Positions 23,201 through 39,387 of a DNA stretch of 64,000 nt are shown here, one piece after another. A program made the translations under genes and the position numbers. Below the pieces are notes generated by a model, which saw nothing but the letters and a program-made list of their open reading frames with translations, was not told the DNA's origin and did no database searches. Every line of letters starts with the position of its first letter. Positions within the stretch are counted from its first letter, which is position 1. Source of the DNA: Eublepharis macularius (lineage: Eukaryota > Chordata > Lepidosauria > Squamata > Eublepharidae); assembly GCF_028583425.1 (NCBI RefSeq), contig NC_072801.1:58419766-58483765 (forward strand). The letters are read 5' to 3'.

Positions 23201-26200
23201 AATGGAGCAGTGAGAAAAAGAAACAGACCTTGGGGTGCAGGTAATATCCTGTTATGCTTCTAGTTCTAACACACACAATTCCCCCTTCCGCAGCCCGTCT
23301 TTGCTCCCATGCTGCAGAGCAACCCACGTATGATGACATCCGGCAGCCACCCCCAGGCCATTGTCTCGTCATCCACTCCCCAGTACCCCCCAGCAGAGCA
23401 ACCTACACCCCAGACGCTCTATGGTGAGTTTGCACTGAGCCTGGAGATGCACCCACTCTGAGCTTATTCTCCCCTTCCTCCCTTCACAATGTTGACTGCT
23501 GCTTGCTGCTTCTCTCCCCAGCCACAGTGCATCAGTCGTATCCCCACCATGCCACACAGCTGCATCCACATCAGCCTCAACCAGCTACCACGCCCACGGG
23601 CAACCAACAGCAAGCGCAACATGCTGCCCCCAGCCCTGTGCAGGTATTGGAAGAAACTGGGTGGGGGGCACAGGGAATAGGTTACTAGTTGTGGGAGGCA
23701 CTTAATGCTTGTCTGGCTCTTGCAACCTGCACATTTTGTTTTTGTTTTTGGGAATGTCCCTTGGAGCTCTGGCCTGAAAGTCTAAAACTATTTTAGGATG
23801 GTGGGTAGTCTAGTATATTAAGACTGAGGCTTTCAGTCTATATTAGCTCTTGGAGTTATGTCTGTGAAATGAAGTCCAAAAAGCCAAGAAAACAATCCAT
23901 ATAATTGGTTGTTGGGGGTTTTCCGGGCTGTATTGCCGTGGTCTTGGCATTGTAGTTCCTGACGTTTCGCCAGCAGCTGTGGCTGGCATCTTCAGAGGTG
24001 TAGCACCAAAAGACAGAGATCTCTCAGTGAGAGATCTCTGTCTTTTGGTGCTACACCTCTGAAGATGCCAGCCACAGCTGCTGGCGAAACGTCAGGAACT
24101 ACAATGCCAAGACCACGGCAATACAGCCCGGAAAACCCCCAACAACCATCGTTCTCCGGCCGTGAAAGCCTTCGACAATAAATCCATATAATTCATGTAT
24201 TGGAACCAACCCAGTGGCATATAAATGTGCAGTCTTTTGAGTTCTCTCTTTGAGAGACTGCGGTTCAGTGGTAAAGCATTTACTTGGCATGCAGAAGGTC
24301 TCTGGTTCAATACCTGGAATGTGTAGCTAAAAGGATCAGGTGGCAGTGATGTGAAAGACCTCTGCCTGAGATTCTGGAGAGCCACTGCCAGTCTGAGTAG
24401 ACAGTAATGACCTTGATGGACAACCAGTCTTTCAGTAAGAGGCATCTTCATGTTCTCATTGGGGATGCTGACATTGATGGAGGCTTATATCTCATGTTCC
24501 ACTTTGTTTCTGTAGCCTCTTTTGACCACCTGAAAGATCATTCCTCGGGTTGTGGGACCCATTCAGGAGTAGCCGTGCAGCTGAATGAAGAGGGACAAAG
24601 GGATAAAATAGTCATCTTGCTTCAGCAGAGCTGTACTTGCAGAAAAAGGAGCAGGCTCACCCCCCCCCAGTTCCTCTTCATTCTGGCTCCCCAACCTGTG
24701 CAGCTGTTCCTCCCTATGGGGTCCCACAGCTGATCTTCCTGGCAGTCAGAAGGGCCTGCAGGAACAGAGGGGAACATGGGAAAACTCCCATGGATGGATG
24801 GTCACAGGCCATTTATATTTATTGACCTGAACACACGATGCATTTTCTGTTTGAGTCAAGCACACAGTTCTCAGTCCAGGTTTCTTCTCCAAGCAGCAGA
24901 ACAAGAAAGGTACGTTGTCACTGCTTCTGCAAGCAGCAGGGCTAGATGCCCGCATGACATTTAAAGGGAAGTTCCTAGTTACTTATGGACAGTTATGTGC
25001 AGGCAGAAGGGGAGCCTCCATAACTGTCTTGTAGTTTTGCCAGCCAGCCATTGCTGTTTTTCTTTTTTTTCGTCCTAGTGAGAGCTTTTAACTAAAATTG
25101 ATTATCCTTCAAGGAATCTTGTGCTGATAGTTGGGAATCTAGGCTTCCTGACCTACTTTTACAGCAATGTTATCAGTGATGGAAAGATTTACAAGTAAAC
25201 AACCTTTCCTCCCTCTACAATCACTGCTTAGAAAGCATGAAGAATAAATAGCAAGATTAAATGTACTTGACAGTCTCTGGTTTTATGAAGATACACTCCA
25301 TATCACCATGATATCAATATTCTTTGTAGTATGGTTGTTGTAGAAGAGAGGATAAAATGGCTTGAGGGTAGATCCAGGGAATAAACTGTGACCCTTGTGC
25401 CTTCCACCACAGCACCAGGCTGGACAGCCACCCCACTTGGCCAGCGCCCAGCAGCAACAGAACCTTTATCACACGGCCACACTGACTGCTACGCCCCCCT
25501 CCATAACGCCAGGGCCAAGTGCTCAGTCTCCGCAGAGCAGCTTTCCCCAGCAGGCTGTGTACGCCATCCATGCTCACCAGCAGCTTCAGCATGGCTATAC
25601 CAACATGGCCCATGTAACCCAGGTGAGTGTATGCTCCTTTGGATGAGGGAAGATTCTAGCTATAGCTATGCCAGCAACTCCTGAGTAGACATCTGCAGAT
25701 GTATTCTGTAGATGGTGTACCATGTGTGAAGCTCTTACTTAGTTCTGATGTGAGAGAGAACAATTTATTGTAAGTGTATGATTTTTATAGCGTTGTCTTC
25801 ATCTGCTTCCTCTTACGTTACGCTAAAGAAATTTTCTGTTGTTGAAAATGGAAAAAAAAAAACCTAAAGGCTTTTTAGAACTCAGTCATAAAGCAGGATT
25901 CCTGCCCTGTGTCTTAGGTGGCTTGGAGCTAGGCAGTCCAAATGCCTTCTGCAGCTGGAACGAATTATCTGTCTATTTGGGAAATAGTTATGCCACCTCT
26001 TTAGAGAACCTGCCTGAAGGGGTTACAAAATAAAACATTAAGAGTTATGTATTAAAATCCAGCATTTGACTATGCCAGTTTGTATTCCTCTTTTTGTCTA
26101 TCATTTGAATGCCCCCTTCCCTTTAATGTCATGGGAGAGGCAAGGAAGGACTCCTGAGTTTGTGAGACAAACAGCAGGTGCACAGGTACTTTGGATCCTG

Positions 26201-27329
26201 CTCTTGAGAGGACTGACAGTTTGTTCTTTTGGGGGAGTGTGTTACCAGTTCCATCTTCTGGGACTCCCCTGCATTTGTCTGGTGCCTTGCAGATACACCT
26301 CAACAGGGGTGTATGTTTGTATGTGTATTTGTAGAGACCTGGGTCATTTGAAGCTAGTTAATCTGAAGGCCCACAAGACTAATTCTAGGAAATCACTGAG
26401 GCTCTGCACTGGAGCTCCTGCTCTCCTTTGAATGTGGTTTGTTCTTTTTTGTGTTCCTTAACTGAATTTGAATAGTCCTTGCTGGAGCCTTGAAAATCAT
26501 ACTTTGTGATTGGGTTGTGTGCTGGAGCTGCAGTGACAACTCAGAAGGCTGCATGGTGTTGATGCTGCTGCTTAGACAGGTGTAGCAGTTACTTTCTTCC
26601 TATATGTAATTAATTATTAAGTTTAATTTTGCCCTCATTAAAACGCTCCAATTTAACACCATCTCATATTTTAGCAGGTCTGATAAATATGTACCATCCA
26701 ATCATTGAGGACTACAAAGCAGCACTGGACTGTCAAGCATTCTTGAAAAAATATATTTTAGGTCTTAATGAATTCTAGCTTGACACTGCAGCTCCATCAA
26801 GTGAACCAGTTGCCAAATAAATATCTCCCTGTATTTGAGGATTTGGACTGCTGCTGCTTCTCTTTTGGCCTCTACTCTGTTGTTGAAATGCCCCTTCAGG
26901 GAGAACATTGATCTGCAGATGGACTGAAATACTTTCTCTCCCACAGGCCCATGTTCAGACTGGAATTGCAGCTGCCCCACCCCCTCATCCTGGAGCTCCC
27001 CAGGTCATGCTGCTGCATCCCTCACAGACCCATGGTGGACCTCCCCAGGGAGGTGTGCCCCAGAGCGGTGTGCCCACTCTCTCAGCCTCCACACCCTCCC
27101 CATACACTTATATAGGGCACCACCAAGGTGAGTCAGAAGCATGAAGGGGGCTTAATTGGGTGAAGCGCTCCACTGCTTTTGGAGGGTAGGGGAGGCCGTG
27201 GGTCTTGGCTGTGGGTGGGATGGGTGACTGGGCTGTTTGCAGCTTCATTCTCCTCATTGACTCTTTCTTCTCTTTCCAGTTCAGTCTCATCCTTCCCAGC
27301 AGCTTCCATTCCACCCCCCTGGGAACTGA
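11236..27329 (+). CDS. ATXN2L: Ataxin-2-like protein, complete, 23 coding exons
   Basis: RNA-binding protein of stress granules and P-bodies that binds poly(A)-binding protein. Coding exons: 11236-11486, 13665-13701, 14437-14493, 14962-15033, 15362-15512, 15612-15736, 15830-15921, 19346-19546, 19802-19977, 20608-20712, 20813-21010, 21382-21471, 21688-21752, 21838-22112, 22201-22270, 22515-22661, 22822-22891, 23002-23189, 23294-23423, 23522-23643, 25413-25622, 26947-27127 and 27280-27329. All phases agree and give 1020 codons plus TGA. All borders are GT-AG. Exon 1 is Pro/Ala-rich, without a long polyQ. The Lsm domain (VFEGVYNNSRMLHFLTAVV onward) is in exons 3-5, about residues 97-190; LsmAD is in exons 5-8. 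The PAM2 motif STLNPNAKEFNP is in exon 15 (about residue 635). The C-terminal half is Gln/Pro/His-rich, and the end QSHPSQQLPFHPPGN matches a known mammalian isoform. The start MLKQPLPPP matches the family. Confidence 0.98.
11730..11900 (+). repeat. Degenerate SINE (Sauria-like) in ATXN2L intron 1
   Basis: A B-box-like GGGTTCGAATCCCACTC is followed by GTGGCCTTGGGTAAACC, CCTCTCAGCCCCAGCTGTAT and TTGTGGGGAAAATAACA, in the same order as in the clearer copy at 20221-20468. A related degenerate copy lies at about 12290-12450 (GACCCAGGTTCATATCTCC, CCTCACAGGGTTGTTGTG). Confidence 0.55.
15165..15245 (-). repeat. Retroelement 3' tail, inverted, in ATXN2L intron 4
   Basis: An ATTT-repeat followed by GTATTCTGCCCTCCCTG and GCTCAGGGCGGATGACAAC is the reverse complement of a tail common to several squamate LINEs and SINEs (CCGCCCTGAGCC, then an AAAT repeat). 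It is too short to assign to a family. Confidence 0.45.
16600..18960. other. GC-rich insert-like block in ATXN2L intron 7, unidentified
   Basis: Intron 7 (15922-19345) is the largest of the gene. Its middle is clearly more GC-rich than the flanking intron and contains many overlapping open frames of 60-130 codons on both strands, none with a domain I recognise. C-runs occur near 17154 and 18105-18118. It may be a decayed transposon or an unannotated repeat. I see no terminal repeats or target duplication. Confidence 0.4.
20221..20468 (+). repeat. Sauria SINE (tRNA-derived)
   Basis: Well-preserved copy in ATXN2L intron 9. It starts GAGAGCCAGTTTGGTGTAAT, has the A-box region TGGTTAAGAGTG and the B-box-like GGGTTTGATTTCCCC, continues CAGCCCCACCCACCTCACAG and GTGAACCGCTCTGAGTAGG, and ends in an ATT microsatellite. 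This is the series of the squamate-wide Sauria/Squam1 family. Confidence 0.85.
23907..24180 (+). mobile_element. Penelope-like element remnant: perfect palindrome plus tail, with target-site duplication
   Basis: Two 120-bp arms (23907-24026 and 24028-24147) are exact reverse complements around a single G at 24027. A 33-bp tail (24148-24180, ending CCTTCGACAATA) follows. The whole is flanked by an exact 13-bp direct repeat, AATCCATATAATT (23894-23906 and 24181-24193). The arm sequence (CTGACGTTTCGCCAGCAGC and its complement) is of the kind I associate with vertebrate Penelope-like terminal repeats, which are often inverted and carry hammerhead-like motifs. Identical arms and an exact duplication imply a recent insertion. 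It lies in ATXN2L intron 20. The palindrome and duplication are seen directly; the family is inferred. Confidence 0.8.
24245..24465 (+). repeat. tRNA-derived SINE
   Basis: Head GGTTCAGTGGTAAAGCATTT (A-box), then GGCATGCAGAAGGTCTCTGG and the B-box GGTTCAATACC. The body AGACCTCTGCCTGAGA, TGCCAGTCTGAGTAGACAGT and TTGATGGACAACCAG follows. The same family is at 45305-45515, 44535-44655 and about 50912-51030. It sits about 50 bp after the target duplication of the neighbouring palindrome. Confidence 0.75.
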
Positions 27330-27730
27330 TGTCCACACCTCTCCCTGTGACCTGAGACCCCAGCCAGCCTTGGCTCAGTTGCTGGCCCCACGCCTGAGCC
27401 AGCCCTAATGCCTATGGCAGAGACCCCTGGAGGGGTGCAGTCTGGCCCGGTCTGGACCCCCCCTCGCCAAGCACCTTCCTTTCCGTTGGTTTAGTGAAGC
27501 CCACATGGGGCGCTGTCAGCCAGCGGGATGGAGCAGGGCCCCTTCCCCTGAGAAGGGCAGGGTTTCTTTTCTGTTATTTATGACTCCATTCAGGCTCTTA
27601 GAGCAAATGCCACTTTCCCACATTAACTTGACAAGGACATGACCAGATGGACAAACCTTGACTTTTTATTAAGTAAAAATATTTAAAAATTTAAAAAAAA
27701 AACCAATAAAATTTTAAACTAACTAATTTT
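27330..27730 (+). terminator. ATXN2L: ATXN2L 3' UTR and poly(A) signal
   Basis: After the TGA at 27327-27329 about 380 bp of noncoding sequence runs to AATAAA at 27705-27710, preceded by an A-rich stretch. Cleavage is expected 10-30 bp downstream. Confidence 0.8.
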
Positions 27731-29390
27731 GGACTTGAGGTGACTGTGTGGAGTGGAGGGATAATTTCTAACCTGTAAGTTCTTTATGATGTGTGGATTT
27801 AAGTCGTGAGGAGGGGGCTGATTAGGATGCTCCAAGATCACTTTTGTCTTCAGGCTTCAGGGACCATTTGCAAGGACTAAGTTTGAGCTGCATTTATAAG
27901 TCTGAAGCTGTGTGTGTAATTATATATGGATTACTGGGAAAGGAGTATAGCGCTTAGGTAGCATTTAAGTGCTTCACTTGTGCGCTATCAAGTCACAACT
28001 GACCAGGACTATGGGATTTCCAAGGCAAGATAACTGGTTGGCCATTGTGTGAAATAGTATGCTGGACTAGATGGGACTACTGGTCTGATATGTTACTACA
28101 TTGACCAATATCCAACCCACCTATTTCTAGTAATCCCCTATGTACCTAAATTATACAGGTTAGCACAGTCTTCCTGAAGAGTTGGTGTAGCAGTGGTTAA
28201 AACTCAAGTACAAGGAGGTAGTAGAATTGATCTTGACTGCCACTAAATAGATGATTTTGTGGAAGTACAACTTTGTTTTTGCATCATGAATTTCAGAGCT
28301 TGGATATGACTATACTATATGACTAGGTGGAGATGAAGCTACTGGAGTGTATTCTATATCACAGTATAGTAGCAAACAAAACTGGAGTGAGTCCTTTTAA
28401 GAAATCCTGGTTGCTCAAAATAGCCTTTATTATCTTACTCATGTGTACATATGTTGATATCAGCTTATATGCTAATGACACTAGACCCCCCCCCCCCGGA
28501 GTAATATCGTTGCTAAGGAGAGTTTAGTGGTAGCATGCATGGATCCCTTTTTTTGTTCTGTAGTAAGTCTGCTGTTTTGCTGGTAGAACCGCCACCAGAA
28601 CTTTACTTATTTTCCCAGTGTAACTTTAAAGTGGATGTGGTTGTGTTTCAAATCTCCAGAAAGAATGCAGTTTATCTATTCCCCCAGTAGAGGGGAAGAA
28701 CAAGGCTGCTTCATAGCAGAATGTCCACCCCCACAAGAGAATTGCTTTTTCCCATATGGCAGAAGAGATGTAAGCACCTACCATGTCTTCCTGAAAGGAA
28801 GACTAATGTTCTTTCCTGTAACTGCTTATAACCTTTTTAAAAGTGGGGTTCTAACTTGAGGGCTGTCTAACTGGGCTAAATATGGTAGATTTTGCAGCTG
28901 ACTTTTGAAAAAATTGCTTATTAGAGGACTATCTCCTGAAGATGGAACATGCATACTTCAAGAAAACATTGAACTAGCATAAAAGTTAATAGTAATTACC
29001 AATGCAATAGCTCTCAAACATTTCTATAGTAGCCTTGCTATTGTGAATGAAAGCAGCCCCCGTTACAAACTAGGTTCAGCATAAGGAGAGCAGCTCTTGG
29101 CGCTTAAACGCTAATATGCGTGGCTTGCTGCATCGCCATGAACCATGTTTAAAACTTTTTTTTCTGTATTAATCACTTTGTCAAGGTCTACCATATACAA
29201 GGCAAGCAACTCTGATTCAGGTTTGCTGATGGAGTTCCTAGCCCTATGATTTTTTTTAACCCCTATAAGGTTTGGGCTCGTACAATAGGGAGAAGCCTAT
29301 ATGCCCTTTCCATGCCCTACAGAAATAGATTTTTCTATACAATAGAACTTTTAACAAAAACACTGGTTGCCACTTAGAGGGACTTCAAAG
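27731..29390. other. Gap between the convergent 3' ends of ATXN2L and TUFM
   Basis: No exon was recognised. It contains a partial BovB-type end near 27980-28020 (GCGCTATCAAGTCACAACTG), a CR1-like 3' terminus near 28040-28100 (GCTGGACTAGATGGGACTAC), and a C-run at about 28487-28498. Confidence 0.6.
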
Positions 29391-29393
29391 TGT

Positions 29394-29399
29394 TTTATT
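29394..29399 (-). terminator. TUFM: TUFM poly(A) signal
   Basis: TTTATT on the plus strand is AATAAA on the coding strand, about 190 bases beyond the TUFM stop codon. Confidence 0.7.
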
Positions 29400-29591
29400 T
29401 AAATGGTCTTTCCCTCTGAAATAAACAGGGCTGAGCAGAACACATCATGAACATTTAATATCCCCACCCACAGCCTTGAATGCGATATTCTGAAGTTTAC
29501 ATGAAAAGTCTCTCAGAAAATGCCCTCATCTCCTCTTTCCCAACAGCCTTAGTTCTGTCTTTTGCACCATCCACTGCTGTAGGATGTAACT

Positions 29592-35245
<5,654 letters not shown>

Positions 35246-35430
35246 GTTCCCTCCGCCCGGAAAATACGTCACACCCGGCGCGTGCAGAAATCACAATAAT
35301 CGCCGCCCTTCTGCTCCCTTTCGGATAGGAAAGCGTTTCCGGCGTTCTAGCCCTTTGTCTTCATGGTTCGGGCTGCCAACCTTTCTTATCTCCAGAAGGC
35401 CGCCGAGGCAATCCTACTCTATGGTCCCCG
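35246..35430 (-). promoter_or_regulatory. TUFM: TUFM CpG-rich promoter
   Basis: CpG-rich sequence extends about 200 bp beyond the start codon and through exon 1 (34930-35430). It contains a CRE-like ACGTCA near 35264-35271 and a TTTCCGG ETS-like core near 35336. No TATA box is obvious. The start site is inferred. Confidence 0.5.
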
Positions 35431-37475
35431 TTCGTCCCCACTGCTGATTTTTTTAAAAAAAACATGGACTTTAAATGTCACAAAGGCTTAATTGGCTATT
35501 CCAGTCGTAAGATGCAAAGACTAGAAGGCCGAGGGGTTTTAACCGCGCCTAAAAGATATTATTCAGCGACCACAAAGAATCATCGACAAAATCCCCCACC
35601 CGCAACGTTCAAACTGAGGTTTATTTTGTTTTGCTCTACATAAAGACTTTCTCCAAACTCTATGGTCCTAGCTAAAAAGAGTCATTCTATCCTGATGTTA
35701 CAGTCTGTCTAAGGCCCTCGGATTCTTACCAATGAAAAATTTCCCGGGGGGAAGCCAGGTTAGGATCTTGCAGCAGAATCAAAAAGGAGTCTTATTTCCT
35801 GTTTAAAACTATCAGATTTCTTGAAGCACAATATAAGATACACCTGTGCTATCTGGAACATTTACATCTCATCTCCTTCCAAATATTAGCACCCAGTGCA
35901 GCTTAGTATAAGAAATGACAAGGGTTTTTAAAACAACAATTTTTTAAAAACAATATGGAATGTGTCAAGTGAAATCACCATTAGAATAGATACAAAGTAG
36001 ATGCAAAGGGGGAAATGCAAACAGCTGAAAGATCATGAAACATAAATTTTCGCCTTTCTCTGCAAGGGCAATCATTGGTAATACTGGGTAACTTAGTTTT
36101 GTTAACTGAATAACTGCAGTGGCTACAAGCCATGTTGATGGTCTCCAATGCCTGGCTTATACAACTGAACCAAATGATAAATTCTAATGCAACAATTTCT
36201 CATTGGGTTCTCCCTCTGAAGTTCCTTTAATAAAGAATGACAGCTTTCAAGTTGAGTTAATGTCTCTGATCAGACTCTGCAACAAGTCCAGATGCCAACC
36301 CTGTCCCCATCTCCAGGCACCATCATCACAGGACCTGAAAACGTCAGCCCAGCCCATCGGCTCATTTACTTTCTCATCCCCAGCATCAGGCTGTAAACAG
36401 CATCCTTCTGCTCCCTCAATCATACAAATATGCAAGTCACAGGCATGGATTCCATATCAAAAAAACTAATATTCAAAAACCTGTGGCAGTACATTTTAGT
36501 CTTCTGGAAAACTCTTGCTGTTGCCATGAAAAGTAGCATTCTCCAGTAAAGGAGCGTCTCACCTACACACCAGGTATGTTATTCAGCAGTCTCCTTATGG
36601 TTGCCTCCCCCCCCCCCCCGCCATTAGGACCATCTGCCAGGATTTTTCTGGGGGTGGGGCGACCAGTCCTTCAGAATGCCCTGCCAGAGTGGGTGCAGGA
36701 CAGCTTCGCTCACTGCATGTAGGAAGATAGGGAAGAGAGCATTTGGTGGAGGGTAAACAAGAGCTTTGGCTACAAAAATTTACTTAAATGTCATCTGAGG
36801 ATGATCAAAAAAGTTTTGAATCAATCTGTGAGGATTTTGTAACTTTGGATTTTGTAACTGTTGCAGCAGTGTGCCTGCTTTGAAATAAACCTAGACAAGT
36901 ACTTTGAAAACTGACTCCAGTTTCCAGATCCTTTAGGTCTTTGACTGTTTGTTCCAGTAAATATTTTATGATCTCTGCAGGTTTACTACCATGGATTTAG
37001 GGCTTACTCAATCCCACCTGGAGCTCCAAATCCTTTGGACCACAATACCAATAAGAAGACAAACGTGCTTAATCCTGATGAAAGCAGAGCAGGAAATGGG
37101 GAACATTTGAACCATATGAAAGAGTCTTGAGTCTGAGAATTCTGCAGGCAACATATTTGCCTTTTACTTTGTGATGTGCTTTGAGGAGTCAGTGTGGGAG
37201 AAATGTAGAATAAAGATTTTTAAATAAAAGTCATGTTTTACCTACCTGGCTACAGGGGTTTCAAGGCACTCCTGTAGTGCAGGAATACAAAGTTTCAAGG
37301 TGAATCACACTAAGAAAATCACACACTGATCATAGTTTTTCCTTTTTTCCCTCTCCAGTGTACATTTATTAATGATGGAGCTTGCACTTCATGCATCTAC
37401 TGAAGCGGGACACTGCTACCATATACACAACCCCCCCATCCATCCACTAAAAGAAAAGAGACAAAGACTAGGGGC
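35431..37475. other. Stretch between TUFM and RABEP2; possible 3' UTR ends
   Basis: No conserved exon was recognised. On the minus strand poly(A) signals occur at 35620-35625 and 37494-37499 (TTTATT on the plus strand). Either could end a RABEP2 transcript. A minus-strand open segment at about 36241-36395, preceded by an acceptor-like TTTACAG, is discussed in the findings. A long C-run lies at 36607-36620. Confidence 0.45.
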
Positions 37476-38924
37476 AAATAAAAAAAAACCTCCTTTATTG
37501 TGCTCTGGAGACTCCAGTGTGGTTAAGGGGTGGGGGAAGGTACAAGAGAAATTCCAGCCCTCCTCCTTCCAGAGCTCACGCTCACCTAATGCTGTCCTAG
37601 AAAAGCTCTGGAAGACAGAGATGGCCCTTTGGTGTATGACATATTCTGGTTCCCTGAGGTTCCCATGGTGCTGGGAGGGGTGGGGGGGGAGAACACCCTC
37701 TAAACTTCATTCTAAGGCTTTTTTCCATCCTGAAAGCTGCAGGCTTCTTCCCCGGAACAAGCATCAGTCCGCACCTGTAGTGATGTAAGGAAAGAAGGAA
37801 AATAAGCCTGCCAACATCTGATAATGCATGACTTTATCAAAGCAGCATCTTGCACACATTGGAAGAGCAGCAAATGCTCTTCTCAGCAAGAGAGCCAGCA
37901 TAACTCCCCCCCCCCCCATAACTGCTACCACAATGAATTGCCCATCACAGCACCTCAGTACCACTCCTGTCCACTGTGAGAAACATAAGCATGTGCTCAT
38001 TCCCATAATCAACTGTAATTTTCCCCACTCATTTTTCCTACTTGGATTAGTGTGATGTATGCACAGACACATAAGGAACCTTGTCCTTTGGCCTGAGCCT
38101 TGCAAAGAAGGCTGGAGAGCTACACAGGACTGCATTTGGTCCTTAGCAGACACTGCCCTCTGCTTTTCAAACCAACTCTTGCAGCCGTAAGGGCTAGATG
38201 CTTGCTTTTAATTTTAAAATAAATGATTATTGGGATCTTGTATTCTACATGTCTAGTGCCCATCAAAACATACACACAAGCCTGGCAACAGATTCTAAGT
38301 GCAGCATGAAAATCTCACAACTTGAAAAGCTAACAGAGAGGTGCAAAGGTGATTTTGCACTGCTCTCTGCCCAAGGGGAGGAGAGGTCACAGGAACAGAG
38401 ATGGGGAGGGCTGAAGAAAGTCACCTCAGGGCATTGTCTTACTCCCTGCACAAAGAAACAAGCAATGGATCAGGGAGCCAGGATAGCACCCTGGCTCGGT
38501 GAAGACTAGATGGCTCTAGGGAAGAGAGGGCCTTGCTTTTCCAAGATCCTTCCCTCTGTGACTTTACAGCATAGCCTGCAAGAACGTGGCTCCCCTTCCT
38601 CCTTTTGCTTGTGCCTTGTTAGTTCTTGGGACTAAGAGATGAGGAAGAAGCTGGACCCCCAAAGTGCCTGAAACTACTGCGCCTCAACAAAGTCTACAGA
38701 AGCTGTGATGTAACAAGCAAAACACAGTGTGGCCAATCCCTACTGTGGCTTGCCAACCACTCCCTTTTTAACAGTCCAAGACAGGCAAGAAAATTAGAAG
38801 ATTGTCTGAGCCCCCTAAAAGGCAACTGCTGTATTTCTCCTGCAAAATTACATCAGCAACAGATCTCAGCTTTAAAAAAAGTTCAATTGCATTACCCTTT
38901 CTCCATGCATGCTGGTTTTTTTCT

Positions 38925-39115
38925 TTTATACCCACTGTTCTTCCCAAGGGGGACCCAAAGCAGCTCATGTCACAACAACCCTGTGAGGTAGGTTGGGCCA
39001 AGAGGGTATGCCTGGCCCAGGGTCACCCAGCAAGCTTTCATGGCAGAGAGTGAGGATTCAAACCTGAGTCTCCTAGATCCTTGTCCGATACTCTAACACT
39101 ACACCATGCTGGCCC
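38925..39115 (-). repeat. tRNA-derived SINE, inverted
   Basis: The plus strand reads ACAACCCTGTGAGGTAGGTT, CTGGCCCAGGGTCACCCAGC, TTCAAACCTGAGTCTCC and CTCTAACACTACACCATGCTGG, the reverse complement of a squamate tRNA-type SINE head and body (same family as 7775-7990). Confidence 0.65.
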
Positions 39116-39387
39116 CTCTCCTTTCAGGGGTTCTCTTTCTTTTTGGTAAATATGATAGGTATTACCACCTGAGAGGCAGGAAAAATTTAACAAGTTGAAA
39201 GCAGAAGGCACAGATTTTGTAGCACAACAGAAGAAAGTGTAAAGTCTGGACAGGAACACTGAAGAAAATCCTCAGGAGGGGGGGGACTCCCTTTCCTGAA
39301 TTGTTCTCCTTTTTTCCCTTCCCTCCATGCACTGACAGCCTCATCAGCAGATATTTCGAACAAGGACAGAGACTCGCAGCCGCCTAC

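Noticed and set aside
38645-38695. Minus-strand stretch reading DFV...QAL, reminiscent of the RABEP2 C-terminus (DFVRLSQAL)
   Set aside because: Only six residues agree, spacing differs and a stop lies between them; the flanks show no similarity. Treated as chance.
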